64,000 nt of DNA, taken from Magnetospirillum sp. 64-120. GTDB lineage: Bacteria; Pseudomonadota; Alphaproteobacteria; Rhodospirillales; Magnetospirillaceae. The stretch spans positions 62,001-126,000 of the forward strand of contig MKVK01000051.1 in assembly GCA_001898825.1 (NCBI GenBank), read 5' to 3'. Within the stretch, counting starts at the first letter, position 1. Each line of letters begins with the position of its first letter. This document shows positions 8,172 to 18,916 of this stretch, piece by piece. The position numbers and the translations under genes were made by a program. The notes under the pieces were generated by a model. It made no database searches, was not told the DNA's origin, and saw only the letters and a list, made by a program, of their open reading frames with translations.

Positions 8172-8510
8172 TCAGCGGGTCAGGTTACGGATGTTGCGCA
8201 CGAAGATGTTCAGCAGGCCGCGGATGAAGGGGTCGGACTTGGCCAGCTTCTCACGGAAAGCGTCGCGGCCGATGATCACCACCGAGACGTCGGTCACCGC
8301 CTTGGCGGTGGCCATGCGCGGCTGGTCGTCCACCAGCGCCATTTCACCGAACAGCTCGCCCTTGCCGAGCGTCGCCAAGACCAGGCCATGTTTGGAGATT
8401 TCTATGGAGCCGTCCTGGATCAAATAGGCACGGTCGCCGGAATCGCCCTCGCCGAAAACCTTCTGTCCGGCATAGAACACCTTGCGTTCAAGGACTTTGC
8501 CTTTTTCCAT
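8172..8510 (-). CDS. Small cyclic-nucleotide-binding domain protein
   Basis: 112 aa consisting of a single cyclic-nucleotide-binding fold: VFGEGDSGDRAYLIQDGSIEI, LATLGKGELFGEMALVDDQPR (the phosphate-binding cassette) and a C-terminal helix. No DNA-binding or output domain follows, so it may act by binding a partner. Two starts are possible: ATG at 8522, where AGGAGG is only 2 bp away, and ATG at 8510, used here. It appears to be the first gene of an operon with the COQ10-like gene and thyX. Confidence 0.85.
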   Translation of the reverse strand: MEKGKVLERKVFYAGQKVFGEGDSGDRAYLIQDGSIEISKHGLVLATLGKGELFGEMALVDDQPRMATAKAVTDVSVVIIGRDAFREKLAKSDPFIRGLLNIFVRNIRNLTR

Positions 8511-8652
8511 CGCTACCCCCATGGCCTCCTTTCTTGGAGAGTATGTACTGTGCGCGAGGATGTCACCCCCTGTCGAGGGATTAATTCTTCCAGCGGATCG
8601 ACTTTTCGGCGGCGGCGGGCTTACACTTTCCCGGTCACGAAAGGGGTTGGGC

Positions 8653-9156
8653 ATGGCCATATCGGAATCGGTCCAGGCGGGAATCCGCGAACGTCTGCTG
8701 CACCGGCTGCGGGCGCTGATGGCGCGCACCGTGGCCAACGGCGCCACCCCTGACGAAGAACTGGTCGCCGCCCGCATGGCCGCCAAGGTCATCGCCCAGT
8801 TGGACGGCACCGCGCCGCCCAAGGCCGAGGCCCCGCCGCCGCCCAACTGGGCCGCCGCCGAGCGGGATTCCCGCGAGTACCAGCAACTGCTGGAAAAGAA
8901 CACCGCCGAGATGCTGCTGAAAAGTGCCGTCCAGGAAATGGCCATCGAGCACCTGAACCGGGTGGCGCCACCGCGTCGACGGCAGCCCGGCGAACGGCTG
9001 GAACGCGTCGGCATCCACGAGCTTTTGGACCTTCACCTGGGCATGGCGCTGTCGGTGGGGGCCAACCGCATGGCCCGCGACATCCTGGGCCGCGCCATCG
9101 ACGAACTGGTCTATGACGGCCAACTGCCGCCCCATCTGGACATTCCGGCGCGATGA
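8653..9156 (+). CDS. DUF2786-domain protein
   Basis: 167 aa. The N-terminal RLRALMARTVANGATPDEEL followed by AARMAAKVIAQL matches the DUF2786 pattern of a short helical repeat with Ala-rich helices. A Pro-rich linker (about residues 54-66) leads to a charged helical C-terminal region ending ELVYDGQLPPHLDIPAR. Function is unknown. The ATG has AAAGGGG six bases upstream. The stop overlaps the start of a lipoprotein gene by 4 bp (ATGA). Confidence 0.85.
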   Translation: MAISESVQAGIRERLLHRLRALMARTVANGATPDEELVAARMAAKVIAQLDGTAPPKAEAPPPPNWAAAERDSREYQQLLEKNTAEMLLKSAVQEMAIEHLNRVAPPRRRQPGERLERVGIHELLDLHLGMALSVGANRMARDILGRAIDELVYDGQLPPHLDIPAR

Positions 9157-9407
9157 GACCCCGCTTTATCTTCGGATTGGCTTTGCTGTTGTCGGCCTGC
9201 GAAGGGTCGGCCCCGCCGGTGCAAAGTCCGGATGCGGCGCTGAACCAGCCCCGTCCCTGCACCGACGTCAACACGCCGCCGCCCGGCTATCAGGGGCCGG
9301 TCTCGCCCTATTCACGCTGCGCCGACACGTCGCCCGTGCGGGTGGCGCCAAGCGGCGTGCACGATTACTCCACCGGCCAGCCGCCCCGCGCCGTGCGCGG
9401 CAACTAA
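9153..9407 (+). CDS. Small lipoprotein of unknown function
   Basis: 84 aa. A short signal peptide (MRPRFIFGLALLLSAC) ends in the lipobox LLSAC with Cys16. The mature part is Pro-rich with two further cysteines (PCTDVN and SRCADTS) and no recognised domain. It is translationally coupled (ATGA) to the DUF2786 gene upstream and ends by overlapping the convergent DUF4139 gene by 4 bp. Likely membrane-anchored in the periplasm. Confidence 0.8.
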   Translation: MRPRFIFGLALLLSACEGSAPPVQSPDAALNQPRPCTDVNTPPPGYQGPVSPYSRCADTSPVRVAPSGVHDYSTGQPPRAVRGN

Positions 9408-10792
9408 AGCTTGATGCGCACCCGATAGCGTAGCACCGCCTCGCCCTTGCTGGGGACCTGGACGCTCCAGCCGGCATGGCTGGCATCGCGCTTTTCGTGA
9501 CGCAGGCTTTCTTCCAGCACCAGCCATTCGCCGGCGAAGGCTTCGTTGACCAAAACCTTGGCCGGATTGTCGCCGCCATTCTTCAGACGGACCTCCCAGG
9601 CGGTCTCGGTGACGTCCGCCGACACTTTCTGCACGTCGGTCTGCACCCGCTGCGCGGTGACGTCGAAAGCCTGGCCCAGGGACAGGCGGAACGGCGCGCC
9701 GGCCGGCACCATGGGCATCAGATCCTGGCCCGAAAACGCCAAGGCACCGTCACCCGAGCGCTGGAACAGCCGCGCCGGGCCGGCCGGCAAGGGTTGGCCG
9801 GACGTGTTCTTCAGCGCCACCACCGCCTGGGGATGGACCGGCCGGTCGGCGGCGAAGCGTCCGACCCAGGCATGGGGCGGCAAGGACGGCAGTTCCAGAC
9901 GGGTTTCGGTGGACATGGTCAAGGGCGCGATCAGCGGCACCTGGACGCTTTGCCCGTCGGCCAGGTTGATCGGCCGATCCAGGGTATAAAGATGATGCGG
10001 ACCCAGAGCTTCACGGTCGGGGCCGCTGTCCATGGCCGCCGCCATCAACGCCTTTTCCATCCGTGCCCCCCGGGGGGCAGGAAGCGAACCGTCGTTTTCC
10101 ACCTGTCCGGCCAGGACCCGTATCCGGGCGGCGGGAAAATCGCCGCCGCTGGCATTGGTGATCTCGGCCCAGGCGGAAAGCGTCGCCTTGCCGTCGGCCA
10201 ATTCCACCACGTAAGTCGGCTTCCAGCCCAGGCCATGGGCCAGATAGGACAAATCCAGGTCACGCTTGCCGGATTTTTCCACACTGATGTCGGCGCGGAA
10301 TCCGGGCGCCGAGTTCAGCCCCGGCGGCAAGGTGTCATAGACCACCCGCTCCGGCTGGCCGGTGACCACCTTGCCGCCGATGGCGAAGACCGGCTGGCCT
10401 TCCGCCGACAGCACGGTGGCGCGTTCCTGTCGTTCGGCGCCGCCCGGACCGCGCCACACCACGGTGACTTCCTTGCCGCGATGGGCGGCCAGCAAAGCCT
10501 GGGAATCAATGCCGCCCACATCCACTTGCTGACTGCGCACCACCAGTCCCGACGCCGTCAAGCCGGCGGCACCCAATTCGGCACGCTTGGGCAAGGGCTC
10601 CACCACCAGGGCTTGGTCGCCGGCCTCCAGATGGGCGTTGCGGCGGTCACGGACCAGGGCGACGTCGGATTGGGTGATGGTCAGGGTCAGGCCGGTGCGG
10701 GTCTGACCGTCCAAAAGCGTGTCGGCGAAACCGGCCGCAGCCGCCAACGGGGAAAGCGCGATAGTGGCCAACAGGAATTGGCGCCAGGGCAT
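9404..10792 (-). CDS. DUF4139-domain secreted protein
   Basis: 462 aa with a signal peptide (about residues 1-24, ending AAAAGFA). The body is mostly beta, with DLSYLAHGLGWKPTYVVEL, the hallmark of the DUF4139 C-terminal domain, followed by AEITNASGGDFPAARIRVLAG. Such proteins occur widely as periplasmic or outer-membrane-associated proteins of unknown role. The ATG at 10792 has GGAGC about 7 bp upstream; an ATG at 10825 would place extra residues before the signal peptide. It is divergent from rmuC. Confidence 0.88.
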   Translation of the reverse strand: MPWRQFLLATIALSPLAAAAGFADTLLDGQTRTGLTLTITQSDVALVRDRRNAHLEAGDQALVVEPLPKRAELGAAGLTASGLVVRSQQVDVGGIDSQALLAAHRGKEVTVVWRGPGGAERQERATVLSAEGQPVFAIGGKVVTGQPERVVYDTLPPGLNSAPGFRADISVEKSGKRDLDLSYLAHGLGWKPTYVVELADGKATLSAWAEITNASGGDFPAARIRVLAGQVENDGSLPAPRGARMEKALMAAAMDSGPDREALGPHHLYTLDRPINLADGQSVQVPLIAPLTMSTETRLELPSLPPHAWVGRFAADRPVHPQAVVALKNTSGQPLPAGPARLFQRSGDGALAFSGQDLMPMVPAGAPFRLSLGQAFDVTAQRVQTDVQKVSADVTETAWEVRLKNGGDNPAKVLVNEAFAGEWLVLEESLRHEKRDASHAGWSVQVPSKGEAVLRYRVRIKL

Positions 10793-10871
10793 GATGATGC
10801 TCCGAAAATCCGAACTTGTTGCCAAGCTATGTTATGAAAGCGGCTTAACAATGGCGAAGAAGGGACGAATC

Positions 10872-12005
10872 GTGGAAACAAGCGTTCTGGTGGCGATCCT
10901 GGGGGCGGCGGCCATCTTGGTGCTGGCGGCGGTGCTGTTGGCTTTGCGCGGCAAAGGCGGCGAAGCCGATCTGGCGCGGGCCGTCGACGCCATCACCCAG
11001 GCCCAGGGCGCCCTGGCCGGACGCTTGGCGCAGCTGGCGGAAACCCAGACCACGGCCCAGACCCAGTTGGCCGAGCGCCTGCAAGCCCAGGAACGCGCCC
11101 TGTCGCGCACCGTCGAGGAACGCCTGGCCGACATGGCCAAGCGTCTGGACGACGGCATGCAGCAATCGGCCCACCGTCAGGCCACCACGATGCACGACCT
11201 GCGCGAAAGGCTGGCGGTGATCGACGCCGCGCAAAAGAACATCACCGAATTGTCGGCCCAGGTGGTGTCGTTGCAGGATATCTTGTCCAACAAGCAAAGC
11301 CGCGGCGCTTTCGGCGAAATCCAGCTGGCCGATCTGGTGCAGTCCATCCTGCCGCCCTCGGCCTATGAGTTCCAGGCGACGCTATCGGGGGGCAAGCGGG
11401 TGGACTGCCTGCTGAAACTGCCCAACCCGCCCGGCCCCATCGGCGTCGACGCCAAGTTCCCGCTGGAAAGCTGGCATCTGCTGCGCGCCGCCCAGGACGA
11501 CGCCGGACGGGTCCAGGCCGGACGCGCCTTCGCCGCCGACATCCTGAAGCACGTGAAAGACATCGCCGAGAAATACATCGTCCCCGGCGAGACCGCCGAA
11601 TCGGCGCTGATGTTCCTGCCGTCGGAAGCCATCTATGCCGAACTGCATGCCAGCTTCCCCGAAGTGGTGGAAAAGTCCTATCGCGCCAAGGTGTGGATCG
11701 TCTCGCCCACCACCTTGATGGCGACGCTGAACACCGTGCGCGCGGTCTTGAAGGACGCCCGCATGCGCGAACAGGCCGGCCTCATCCAAAAGGAAGTGCG
11801 GCTGTTGCTGGATGACGTGGGGCGGCTGGATTCCCGCGTCGCCCAGTTGGACAAGCATTTCGTCCAGGCATCCGAAGACATCCGCCAAATCCGCATTTCC
11901 ACCGACAAGGTGGTCAAACGCGCCGACCGCATCGAATCGGTGCAGGTGGGCGACGAAGCGCAGGAAGTGGAAGTTGCGGTCGCCCCCAAGCTGCCGGGGG
12001 TTTAA
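10872..12005 (+). CDS. rmuC: RmuC-family DNA recombination protein
   Basis: About 377 aa. An N-terminal membrane segment (about residues 3-25, VLVAILGAAAILVLAAVLLA) is followed by a coiled coil (about 30-140) and the RmuC nuclease-like domain: NKQSRGAFGEIQL, CLLKLPNPPGPIGVDAKFPL, FLPSEAIYAEL and VWIVSPTTLMATL. RmuC limits inversion at short repeats and has a PD-(D/E)XK-type fold. The GTG at 10872 is preferred because AGGGA lies 6-7 bp upstream; an ATG at 10851 would add seven residues but lacks a ribosome site. Its stop overlaps the stop of the convergent coiled-coil gene. Confidence 0.93.
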   Translation: METSVLVAILGAAAILVLAAVLLALRGKGGEADLARAVDAITQAQGALAGRLAQLAETQTTAQTQLAERLQAQERALSRTVEERLADMAKRLDDGMQQSAHRQATTMHDLRERLAVIDAAQKNITELSAQVVSLQDILSNKQSRGAFGEIQLADLVQSILPPSAYEFQATLSGGKRVDCLLKLPNPPGPIGVDAKFPLESWHLLRAAQDDAGRVQAGRAFAADILKHVKDIAEKYIVPGETAESALMFLPSEAIYAELHASFPEVVEKSYRAKVWIVSPTTLMATLNTVRAVLKDARMREQAGLIQKEVRLLLDDVGRLDSRVAQLDKHFVQASEDIRQIRISTDKVVKRADRIESVQVGDEAQEVEVAVAPKLPGV

Positions 12006-14533
12006 TCGTCTTCCTTGCCGATCTTTTCCAAGATGGGCCAGAATTCCAGGAACAGCGCCGATTTGTCCGGGTTGTCACGCCCCCCCTGGTCGGGATGGAA
12101 GGCGCGGGCGAAGGCCCGCTTGGCGTCGCGGAACCGAGTGTCGATGGCGGCGTTCAAGGCGGCGTTGGTGCCCGGCCGCGCCTTGGCCACCGCCAAGGCG
12201 TCCTTCAGAACCTCGATCTTGTTGACCGACAGGTTGACCTCGGCTTCGGCCCGTTCTGCCCGTTGCAACAAGGCTTCGGCCCGGGCCTGCCAATCCACGT
12301 CGGGACGCGGCGGCGGCTTATCCACAACCACAGCCGGCGGTTCGGCCATGGGTGCCGACACGCCCCCAGCCGCCGCTTCCTTGCGCAGCTGTTCCAACTG
12401 GCGTTCCAGGTCGGCGATGCGGCGTGACGAATCCAGGCGCAGGCGGGCCAGTTCCAGCCGCTGTTCCTCGGCCTCGCGGGCAAGGTCGGCATCCTGGGAC
12501 GGGGACGGGGCGGCCCTTTCCACCTTGCGCCGTTCCTCGGCCATTTCCGATTTCAGCTTTTCCGCCACCTCGCCGGCCATGCGGGCGGCGTCGCGGGCCG
12601 CTTCCAGTTCCTGCCGCCATTGCGCCTGCAAGCGGGCCTGGGCTTGGCGCTCCTGTTCGACCTGATCGGCTTGCTCGCGGACCTGGGACAGGGCTTCCAA
12701 TTGCTGGCGGGCCAAATCCAGTTCCTGACGCACCCCCTCCAGCAGGGCTTCGCTGGCGGCCTGGGTCGCCTGGAATTCCTGGGCCTTGGCCCGCTCGGTC
12801 CGGGCCTCGACACGGCTTTGTTCGGCCTGATGACGCAGGTCAGCCAGCTCGGTCTGCAGTGTGGTCAGGTCCTGGCTGCGCGCCGCCAGTTCCTTTTCCG
12901 CCTCCATGAGCCGGGCCTGGGCCTGTTTCAGTTCGTCCCTGGTTTTCTGGCTGGCATCACTGGCCGCCCTGGCTTCACGTTCAGCCGTCAGGTCCGCTTC
13001 CGCCACGGCCAGACGCGACGTCGTCTCCTGCAACTCGTTTTCCAGGGCGGCGGCCCGATCCTCGGCCGCCTGCACGGCGTCGCGCAGCGACTGGAGGTCG
13101 GCGGCTTCATCGGCGAAGGTTTCCGCCGTCTGCTTCAGTTCGGCTTCCAGCATGGCGACACGGGCAAGAAGGGCTTGCGCCACAGCCTCGGCCCCCGCCT
13201 GCCGACGTTCGGTTTCCAGCGCCTCCTCCAGATCCGACACCTGGCCTTGGGACAGGGCCAGTTCACCCAGCAGGGCAGCCAATTCGTCGTCTTTTTCCTT
13301 GCGCGCCGCCCGTTCGCCGACCAGTTCCAACCGCAGGGTTTCCAGTTTGGCCCGGGCGTCCTCCAACTCCTTGGTCAGGGAATGCTGAGCCCCGGCATAT
13401 TCGCCGGCATGGCGGATTTCCTGGTGTGCCTGGGCCTGTTCAAAGCGTTCCAGCCACTGCGCCAGTTCCATCTTGTGTTGTTGGCGCAGGGCGTCCATGT
13501 CCTCGGCGTGGGTTTCCTCCAATTCGGTCAGCCGCAGTTTCAGATCGGTGATCTGGCGACGGGCGTCGCTCAGCGACCATTCGCCATTGGTGCGGGTTTC
13601 CGCCAATTCCTCGGCATGGCGGACCCGAAGCGCGGCCAGTTCGGCCTGATGCGTCTGCGCCGCCGCTTCCAGCGCCGCCTGCTTGTCGGCTTCCAGCCGG
13701 TCCAGCCGCTGATTGAGGATGTCCAAGGAGGTTGCGGCTTCGGCGGTGAGCTCTTCACGCAGGCGGAGCAGTTCGGCTTCCGCCTGCTGGCGGGTCTGGT
13801 CCAATTCGGCCCGCAAAACCGCTTCTGCCTGTTCATGGCGGGTTTCTGCCTCGGCCGTCTGCTGTTGCAACCGGTCCTCAAGCTCGGACAGGGCCAGTTG
13901 CCCGCGCTCGGCTTCTGCGTTCACGCGATCGCGCAATTCGTCGGCATGGGCCTGTTGGGCGAAGGCCATGTCGCCTTCCAGCTGGGCGATGCGCGCCCGC
14001 GCCGCGTCCAGGTCCGGCTGGATTTCGTCGCGGCCGGCGTGCCGGGCCTTGACCAGTTCGACCTGATAGACGCGCTGGAAGTCGTCCACCAGCTTTTCCA
14101 GTTGCTCGACCCGCTGGCGCTTGCGTTCGACCTCGTCACGCATGCGGGCCATCTCGGCTTCGGCTTCCGCCATGAATTCGGCGCGCAAGCCGGCCGCCGA
14201 GCGTTGATGCGCCCCCTCGATTTCCTGGACCATGCGGTCATGGGCCTGCTTCTGCTCGGCCATGGCCCGGCCATGGGTTTCGTGCAGGCGTTCCAGCTCG
14301 ATTTCGTAATTGTCCAACAGCCGCGACACGTGGGCGGCGTCCTTGACGTTGCGCTTGCGCCCGCCGGCCCGCCACATCCAATAGCGCAGGTTCTGTCCCA
14401 GCTTGGCCGACTTGTCGGCGTCGGCCGGCTTGTCCCCAGACGCGGACGCGCCGTCGCTACCATTCAACAGGCGCTGGGTCAGCGCCATGGTGGCGTTCAG
14501 GTCAAGATCGCGGTCGCGGTCACGGTCGTTCAT
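12002..14533 (-). CDS. Large coiled-coil protein with C-terminal J-like HPD motif
   Basis: 843 aa. The first residues are a charged repeat ([12 protein letters not shown]). From about residue 70 to 690 the sequence is an almost unbroken Ala/Glu/Arg/Gln-rich coiled coil. A Pro-rich break ([17 protein letters not shown]) near residue 730 leads to a C-terminal segment [17 protein letters not shown] then a helix [16 protein letters not shown] with a flanking helix on each side is the core of a DnaJ J domain, here shortened. It may recruit DnaK or serve as a structural filament protein; neither is shown. No close family is recognised. It is convergent with rmuC, sharing the stop region, and divergent from argG. 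Confidence 0.85.
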   Translation of the reverse strand: MNDRDRDRDLDLNATMALTQRLLNGSDGASASGDKPADADKSAKLGQNLRYWMWRAGGRKRNVKDAAHVSRLLDNYEIELERLHETHGRAMAEQKQAHDRMVQEIEGAHQRSAAGLRAEFMAEAEAEMARMRDEVERKRQRVEQLEKLVDDFQRVYQVELVKARHAGRDEIQPDLDAARARIAQLEGDMAFAQQAHADELRDRVNAEAERGQLALSELEDRLQQQTAEAETRHEQAEAVLRAELDQTRQQAEAELLRLREELTAEAATSLDILNQRLDRLEADKQAALEAAAQTHQAELAALRVRHAEELAETRTNGEWSLSDARRQITDLKLRLTELEETHAEDMDALRQQHKMELAQWLERFEQAQAHQEIRHAGEYAGAQHSLTKELEDARAKLETLRLELVGERAARKEKDDELAALLGELALSQGQVSDLEEALETERRQAGAEAVAQALLARVAMLEAELKQTAETFADEAADLQSLRDAVQAAEDRAAALENELQETTSRLAVAEADLTAEREARAASDASQKTRDELKQAQARLMEAEKELAARSQDLTTLQTELADLRHQAEQSRVEARTERAKAQEFQATQAASEALLEGVRQELDLARQQLEALSQVREQADQVEQERQAQARLQAQWRQELEAARDAARMAGEVAEKLKSEMAEERRKVERAAPSPSQDADLAREAEEQRLELARLRLDSSRRIADLERQLEQLRKEAAAGGVSAPMAEPPAVVVDKPPPRPDVDWQARAEALLQRAERAEAEVNLSVNKIEVLKDALAVAKARPGTNAALNAAIDTRFRDAKRAFARAFHPDQGGRDNPDKSALFLEFWPILEKIGKEDD

Positions 14534-14676
14534 GGACAGAAGAATGCCAGGAGTGGCGGTCTTGGAAAAGCTGTAAACCTGTGCGTGACAACGGCTTTTC
14601 AGGCGGCGCTTGCGGGCCGGGCGCCAGGGTCTATACTGTCGGGCTCAACTCTACCCATTTCCCAGGGGCGTTTGCC

Positions 14677-15891
<1,215 letters not shown>

Positions 15892-15910
15892 GTCGGCTGT
15901 TTTTTGCGGA

Positions 15911-15940
15911 AAAGGCCCCGGAGTGATCCGGGGCCTTTTT
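15911..15940. terminator. Bidirectional intrinsic terminator
   Basis: AAAGGCCCCGG, loop AGTGAT, CCGGGGCCTTT followed by TT. It lies 19 bp after the argG stop and directly after the end of the minus-strand ferredoxin gene. Runs of A and T on both sides let it serve both genes. Confidence 0.9.
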
Positions 15941-16206
15941 CATTTCCGTCGCCAGTCCCGCTGCAACCGGTCCAGCACCGCCCCCGCGTCGGCGCAGCCG
16001 TGCAGCATGGGGCCGTCCGGGGCGGCCTTCAGATTGGGGCCTTCGCCGCAATAGCCCAGGCAGGGCGACAGCCGGACATCCCACGTCAGGTCGCGTTTGG
16101 CGATTTCCGCTTTCAAGGCGGCGGCAAGCTCCAGACTGCCGGAACCGGCGCACGACCCGGCGCCGATGCGGCGCTTGGAACACAGATACAAAATCGGGTC
16201 GGTCAT
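15940..16206 (-). CDS. (2Fe-2S) ferredoxin-like protein, thioredoxin fold
   Basis: 88 aa. Cysteines at 9, 19, 49 and 53 (LYLCSKRR, GAGSCAG, SPCLGYC) are spaced as in thioredoxin-like [2Fe-2S] ferredoxins related to the NuoE 24-kDa subunit. It probably binds one [2Fe-2S] cluster and carries electrons in the cytoplasm. Its start overlaps the stop of the P-type ATPase gene by 4 bp (ATGA), so the two are co-transcribed; a functional link between them is not obvious. Confidence 0.87.
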   Translation of the reverse strand: MTDPILYLCSKRRIGAGSCAGSGSLELAAALKAEIAKRDLTWDVRLSPCLGYCGEGPNLKAAPDGPMLHGCADAGAVLDRLQRDWRRK

Positions 16207-18845
16207 GGCTTTATCACTCGGCCGATCAGTTTACGGGTTTCGTCCAGCACCAGCACCGACGACGCCACCGCCATCGCCAGCAACCAGTCGGCCCAGGACA
16301 GGGCGACGGTGTGGAACAGCGCCTGGGCCGGGGCCCAATGCACCGCCACCGCCTGCAGCGCCAGCACGCCGGCCAAGGCCGCCCACAGCTTGCCGTTATG
16401 GAACAGGTGCGGGCCGAAGGCCGAGCGGTTGCCGACGCGGGCGTTGAAGATGTTGAAGAACTGGAACAGCACGAAGGTGGTGAAAGCCAAGGTGCGGGCG
16501 CGGTCCAGGTCGCCCTGGGCCTGTGCCCACCACAACACCCCCAGCGTGCCCACCGTCATGGTGCCGCCATAGGCCAGCAACCGCCCCAGCCGATGCAAGG
16601 GCAGGATCGGATGCGAACGCGGCTTGGGCTTTTCGTCCATCAGGCCGGCGCGCGCCGGGTCAAAAGCCAAAGCCATGGCCGGCGGGCCGTCCATGATGAT
16701 GTTGACCCACAGGATCTGGATGGCGTGGAACGGGCTGATCAGCCCCAGGAACGGCGCCAGGAACACCGACAGCAGGGCGCCGATGTTGGTGGACAGCTGG
16801 AAGCGGACGAACTTGACGATGTTGTCGGTGATGGTGCGGCCTTCACGCACGGCCCGCACGATCAGGGCGAAGTCGTCGTCGGTCAGCACCATGGCGGCGG
16901 CTTCGCGGGTGACGTCGCTGCCGGTACGGCCCATGGCGATGCCGATGTCGGCGCATTTCAGGGCGGCGGCGTCGTTGACCCCGTCGCCGGTCATCGCCGC
17001 CACGTGGCCCCGCGCCTGCAACGCCGCGACGATGCGCACCTTGTGTTCAGGGGCGACGCGGGCGAACACTGCCACCTGTTCCACCTGTTCGGTCAATTGG
17101 GCGTCGTCCAGGCGATCCAGTTCGGCGCCGGTCAGCACCGCGCCTTCCAGTCCCAGCAGACGGCCGATGGCGGCGGCGGTGACCTTGTGATCGCCGGTGA
17201 TCATCTTGACGCCGATGCCAGCCTGGCGGCAGGCGGCGATGGCGTCCCGTGCCGAAGGTCGCGGCGGGTCCATCAAGCCGATCAGGGCGGTCAAGGTCAG
17301 GTTGCAGGCGGCGGCGCGGGGATCGGCCAGGGCGGCTTCGTCCACCCGCGCCTCGGCCAAAGCCAGCACCCGCAAGGCTTGGTCGGCCATGTGTTCGGCT
17401 TCGTCGAGAAGCTGTTGGCGTGTGCTTTGATCCAGGGGACGCGCACCGTCTTCAAACCCGGCGAAGCCGCACAGCTCCATCACCACGCCCGGCGCGCCCT
17501 TGACCAGCAGACGCAAGCCGTCGGGGGCCTGATGGACGGTGACCATGAACTTATGGGCGGAATCGAAGGGCAGTTCGGCCAGACGCGGCCAATCCTCGGC
17601 CACACCCGCCTTGGCGGCCAGGGCCAACAGCGCCCCTTCGGTGGGATCGCCCACCAGGGCGCCGTCGATGGTGATGTGGGAATCGTTGCACAGCTTGGCC
17701 GCCAGCAAGGCCGGACGCAGGTCGGGAAGCCCCCCGCCATCCTGGGCCGAAATTTCACCCGTGGCGCCATAGCCGTCGCCGCTGACGGCGAAGCGCCGCC
17801 CCAAGGCCCAGCCGGCCCGCGCCGTCATCTGGTTCAGCGTCAGGGTGCCGGTCTTGTCGGAACAGATGATGGTGGTCGATCCCAAGGTCTCGACCGCCGC
17901 CAGCCGCTTGACGATGGCGCCCTGGCGGGCCATGCGGTACATGCCGATGGCAAGGGTCACGGTGACCACCGCCGGCAGGCCTTCGGGGATGGCGGCCACC
18001 GCCAAAGCCACGGCGTTCAGCACGGTTTCCACCCAGGGCTGGCCGCTCAGCAGGCCGAGGACCAGAATCAACCCGACCACCACGCCGGCGATGGCGGCAA
18101 GACGGCGTCCCAGGGAATCCAGGCGGTCCTGCAACGGCGTGCGGCCATCTTGCGCCGTGGCCAGCATGCCGGCGATGCGCCCCATTTCGGTGGCCGCACC
18201 GGTTGCGGTCACCAGCATCTCGCCGCGCCCCCGGGTCACCACCGAATTCATGAAGGCCAGATTGGTCCGTTCCGCCAACGGCGTGTCGGCGTCGTGCAGG
18301 CCGGCATGGTCCTTGGCCACCACCACCGATTCGCCGGTCAGGCTGCTTTCGTCGATTTCCAGACCATGGCTGGCCACCAGACGGCCGTCGGCGGGCACCC
18401 GGTCGCCGGCTTCGATCAGCACCAGATCGCCGGGCACCAGATGTTCGGCGGGAATTTCCAGCTTGGCGGCGTCGCGGCGCACGCGCGATTGCGGCGCCAA
18501 CATGGATTTCAGCGCTTCCAGGATGCGTTCGGCACGGTATTCCTGGTGAAATCCCAGCACGGCGTTGAACAACACCACCGAAATGATCACCAGCATGTCC
18601 GAGGTGTCGCCGATGAAGCCGGCCAACAGGCCGGCCCCCAGCAAGACCAGGGTCAGCAGACTTTGGAACTGTTCGGCCAGCATCCGCGCTTTCGAGCGGG
18701 CTTTCTTTTCCGGCAGACGGTTGGGACCGAGCCGTTCCAGACGGCGAGCCGCCTCGGCGCCGGCCAGCCCGTCCTGGACGTGGCTGTCCAACTGCCGACA
18801 AGCCTGCTCGGCGCTTAGTCCATGCCAGGATGCTGGCGTGTCCAT
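16203..18845 (-). CDS. Cation-transporting P-type ATPase (P2/SERCA-like)
   Basis: About 880 aa. TGES (about residue 169), phosphorylation motif DKTGTLT (about 328), and GDGVNDAAAL are present. The membrane motif IPEGLPAVVTVTLAIG and a later VNIIMDGPPAMAL resemble the M4 and M6 ion-binding helices of calcium-type P2 ATPases. Ten membrane helices fit the length. The substrate is probably Ca2+, but Na+, K+ or Mn2+ relatives share these motifs. There is no heavy-metal-binding domain or CPC motif, which argues against a copper or zinc pump. The ATG at 18845 has GGAGAGGGGA upstream; a start at 18860 lacks a ribosome site. Confidence 0.93.
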   Translation of the reverse strand: MDTPASWHGLSAEQACRQLDSHVQDGLAGAEAARRLERLGPNRLPEKKARSKARMLAEQFQSLLTLVLLGAGLLAGFIGDTSDMLVIISVVLFNAVLGFHQEYRAERILEALKSMLAPQSRVRRDAAKLEIPAEHLVPGDLVLIEAGDRVPADGRLVASHGLEIDESSLTGESVVVAKDHAGLHDADTPLAERTNLAFMNSVVTRGRGEMLVTATGAATEMGRIAGMLATAQDGRTPLQDRLDSLGRRLAAIAGVVVGLILVLGLLSGQPWVETVLNAVALAVAAIPEGLPAVVTVTLAIGMYRMARQGAIVKRLAAVETLGSTTIICSDKTGTLTLNQMTARAGWALGRRFAVSGDGYGATGEISAQDGGGLPDLRPALLAAKLCNDSHITIDGALVGDPTEGALLALAAKAGVAEDWPRLAELPFDSAHKFMVTVHQAPDGLRLLVKGAPGVVMELCGFAGFEDGARPLDQSTRQQLLDEAEHMADQALRVLALAEARVDEAALADPRAAACNLTLTALIGLMDPPRPSARDAIAACRQAGIGVKMITGDHKVTAAAIGRLLGLEGAVLTGAELDRLDDAQLTEQVEQVAVFARVAPEHKVRIVAALQARGHVAAMTGDGVNDAAALKCADIGIAMGRTGSDVTREAAAMVLTDDDFALIVRAVREGRTITDNIVKFVRFQLSTNIGALLSVFLAPFLGLISPFHAIQILWVNIIMDGPPAMALAFDPARAGLMDEKPKPRSHPILPLHRLGRLLAYGGTMTVGTLGVLWWAQAQGDLDRARTLAFTTFVLFQFFNIFNARVGNRSAFGPHLFHNGKLWAALAGVLALQAVAVHWAPAQALFHTVALSWADWLLAMAVASSVLVLDETRKLIGRVIKP

Positions 18846-18916
18846 TCCCCTCTCCCCCATGGCTTCGCAATCAGCATAAGCGCATATGGGCGGGGTTCAA
18901 CCCACTCGGGAGGAGA

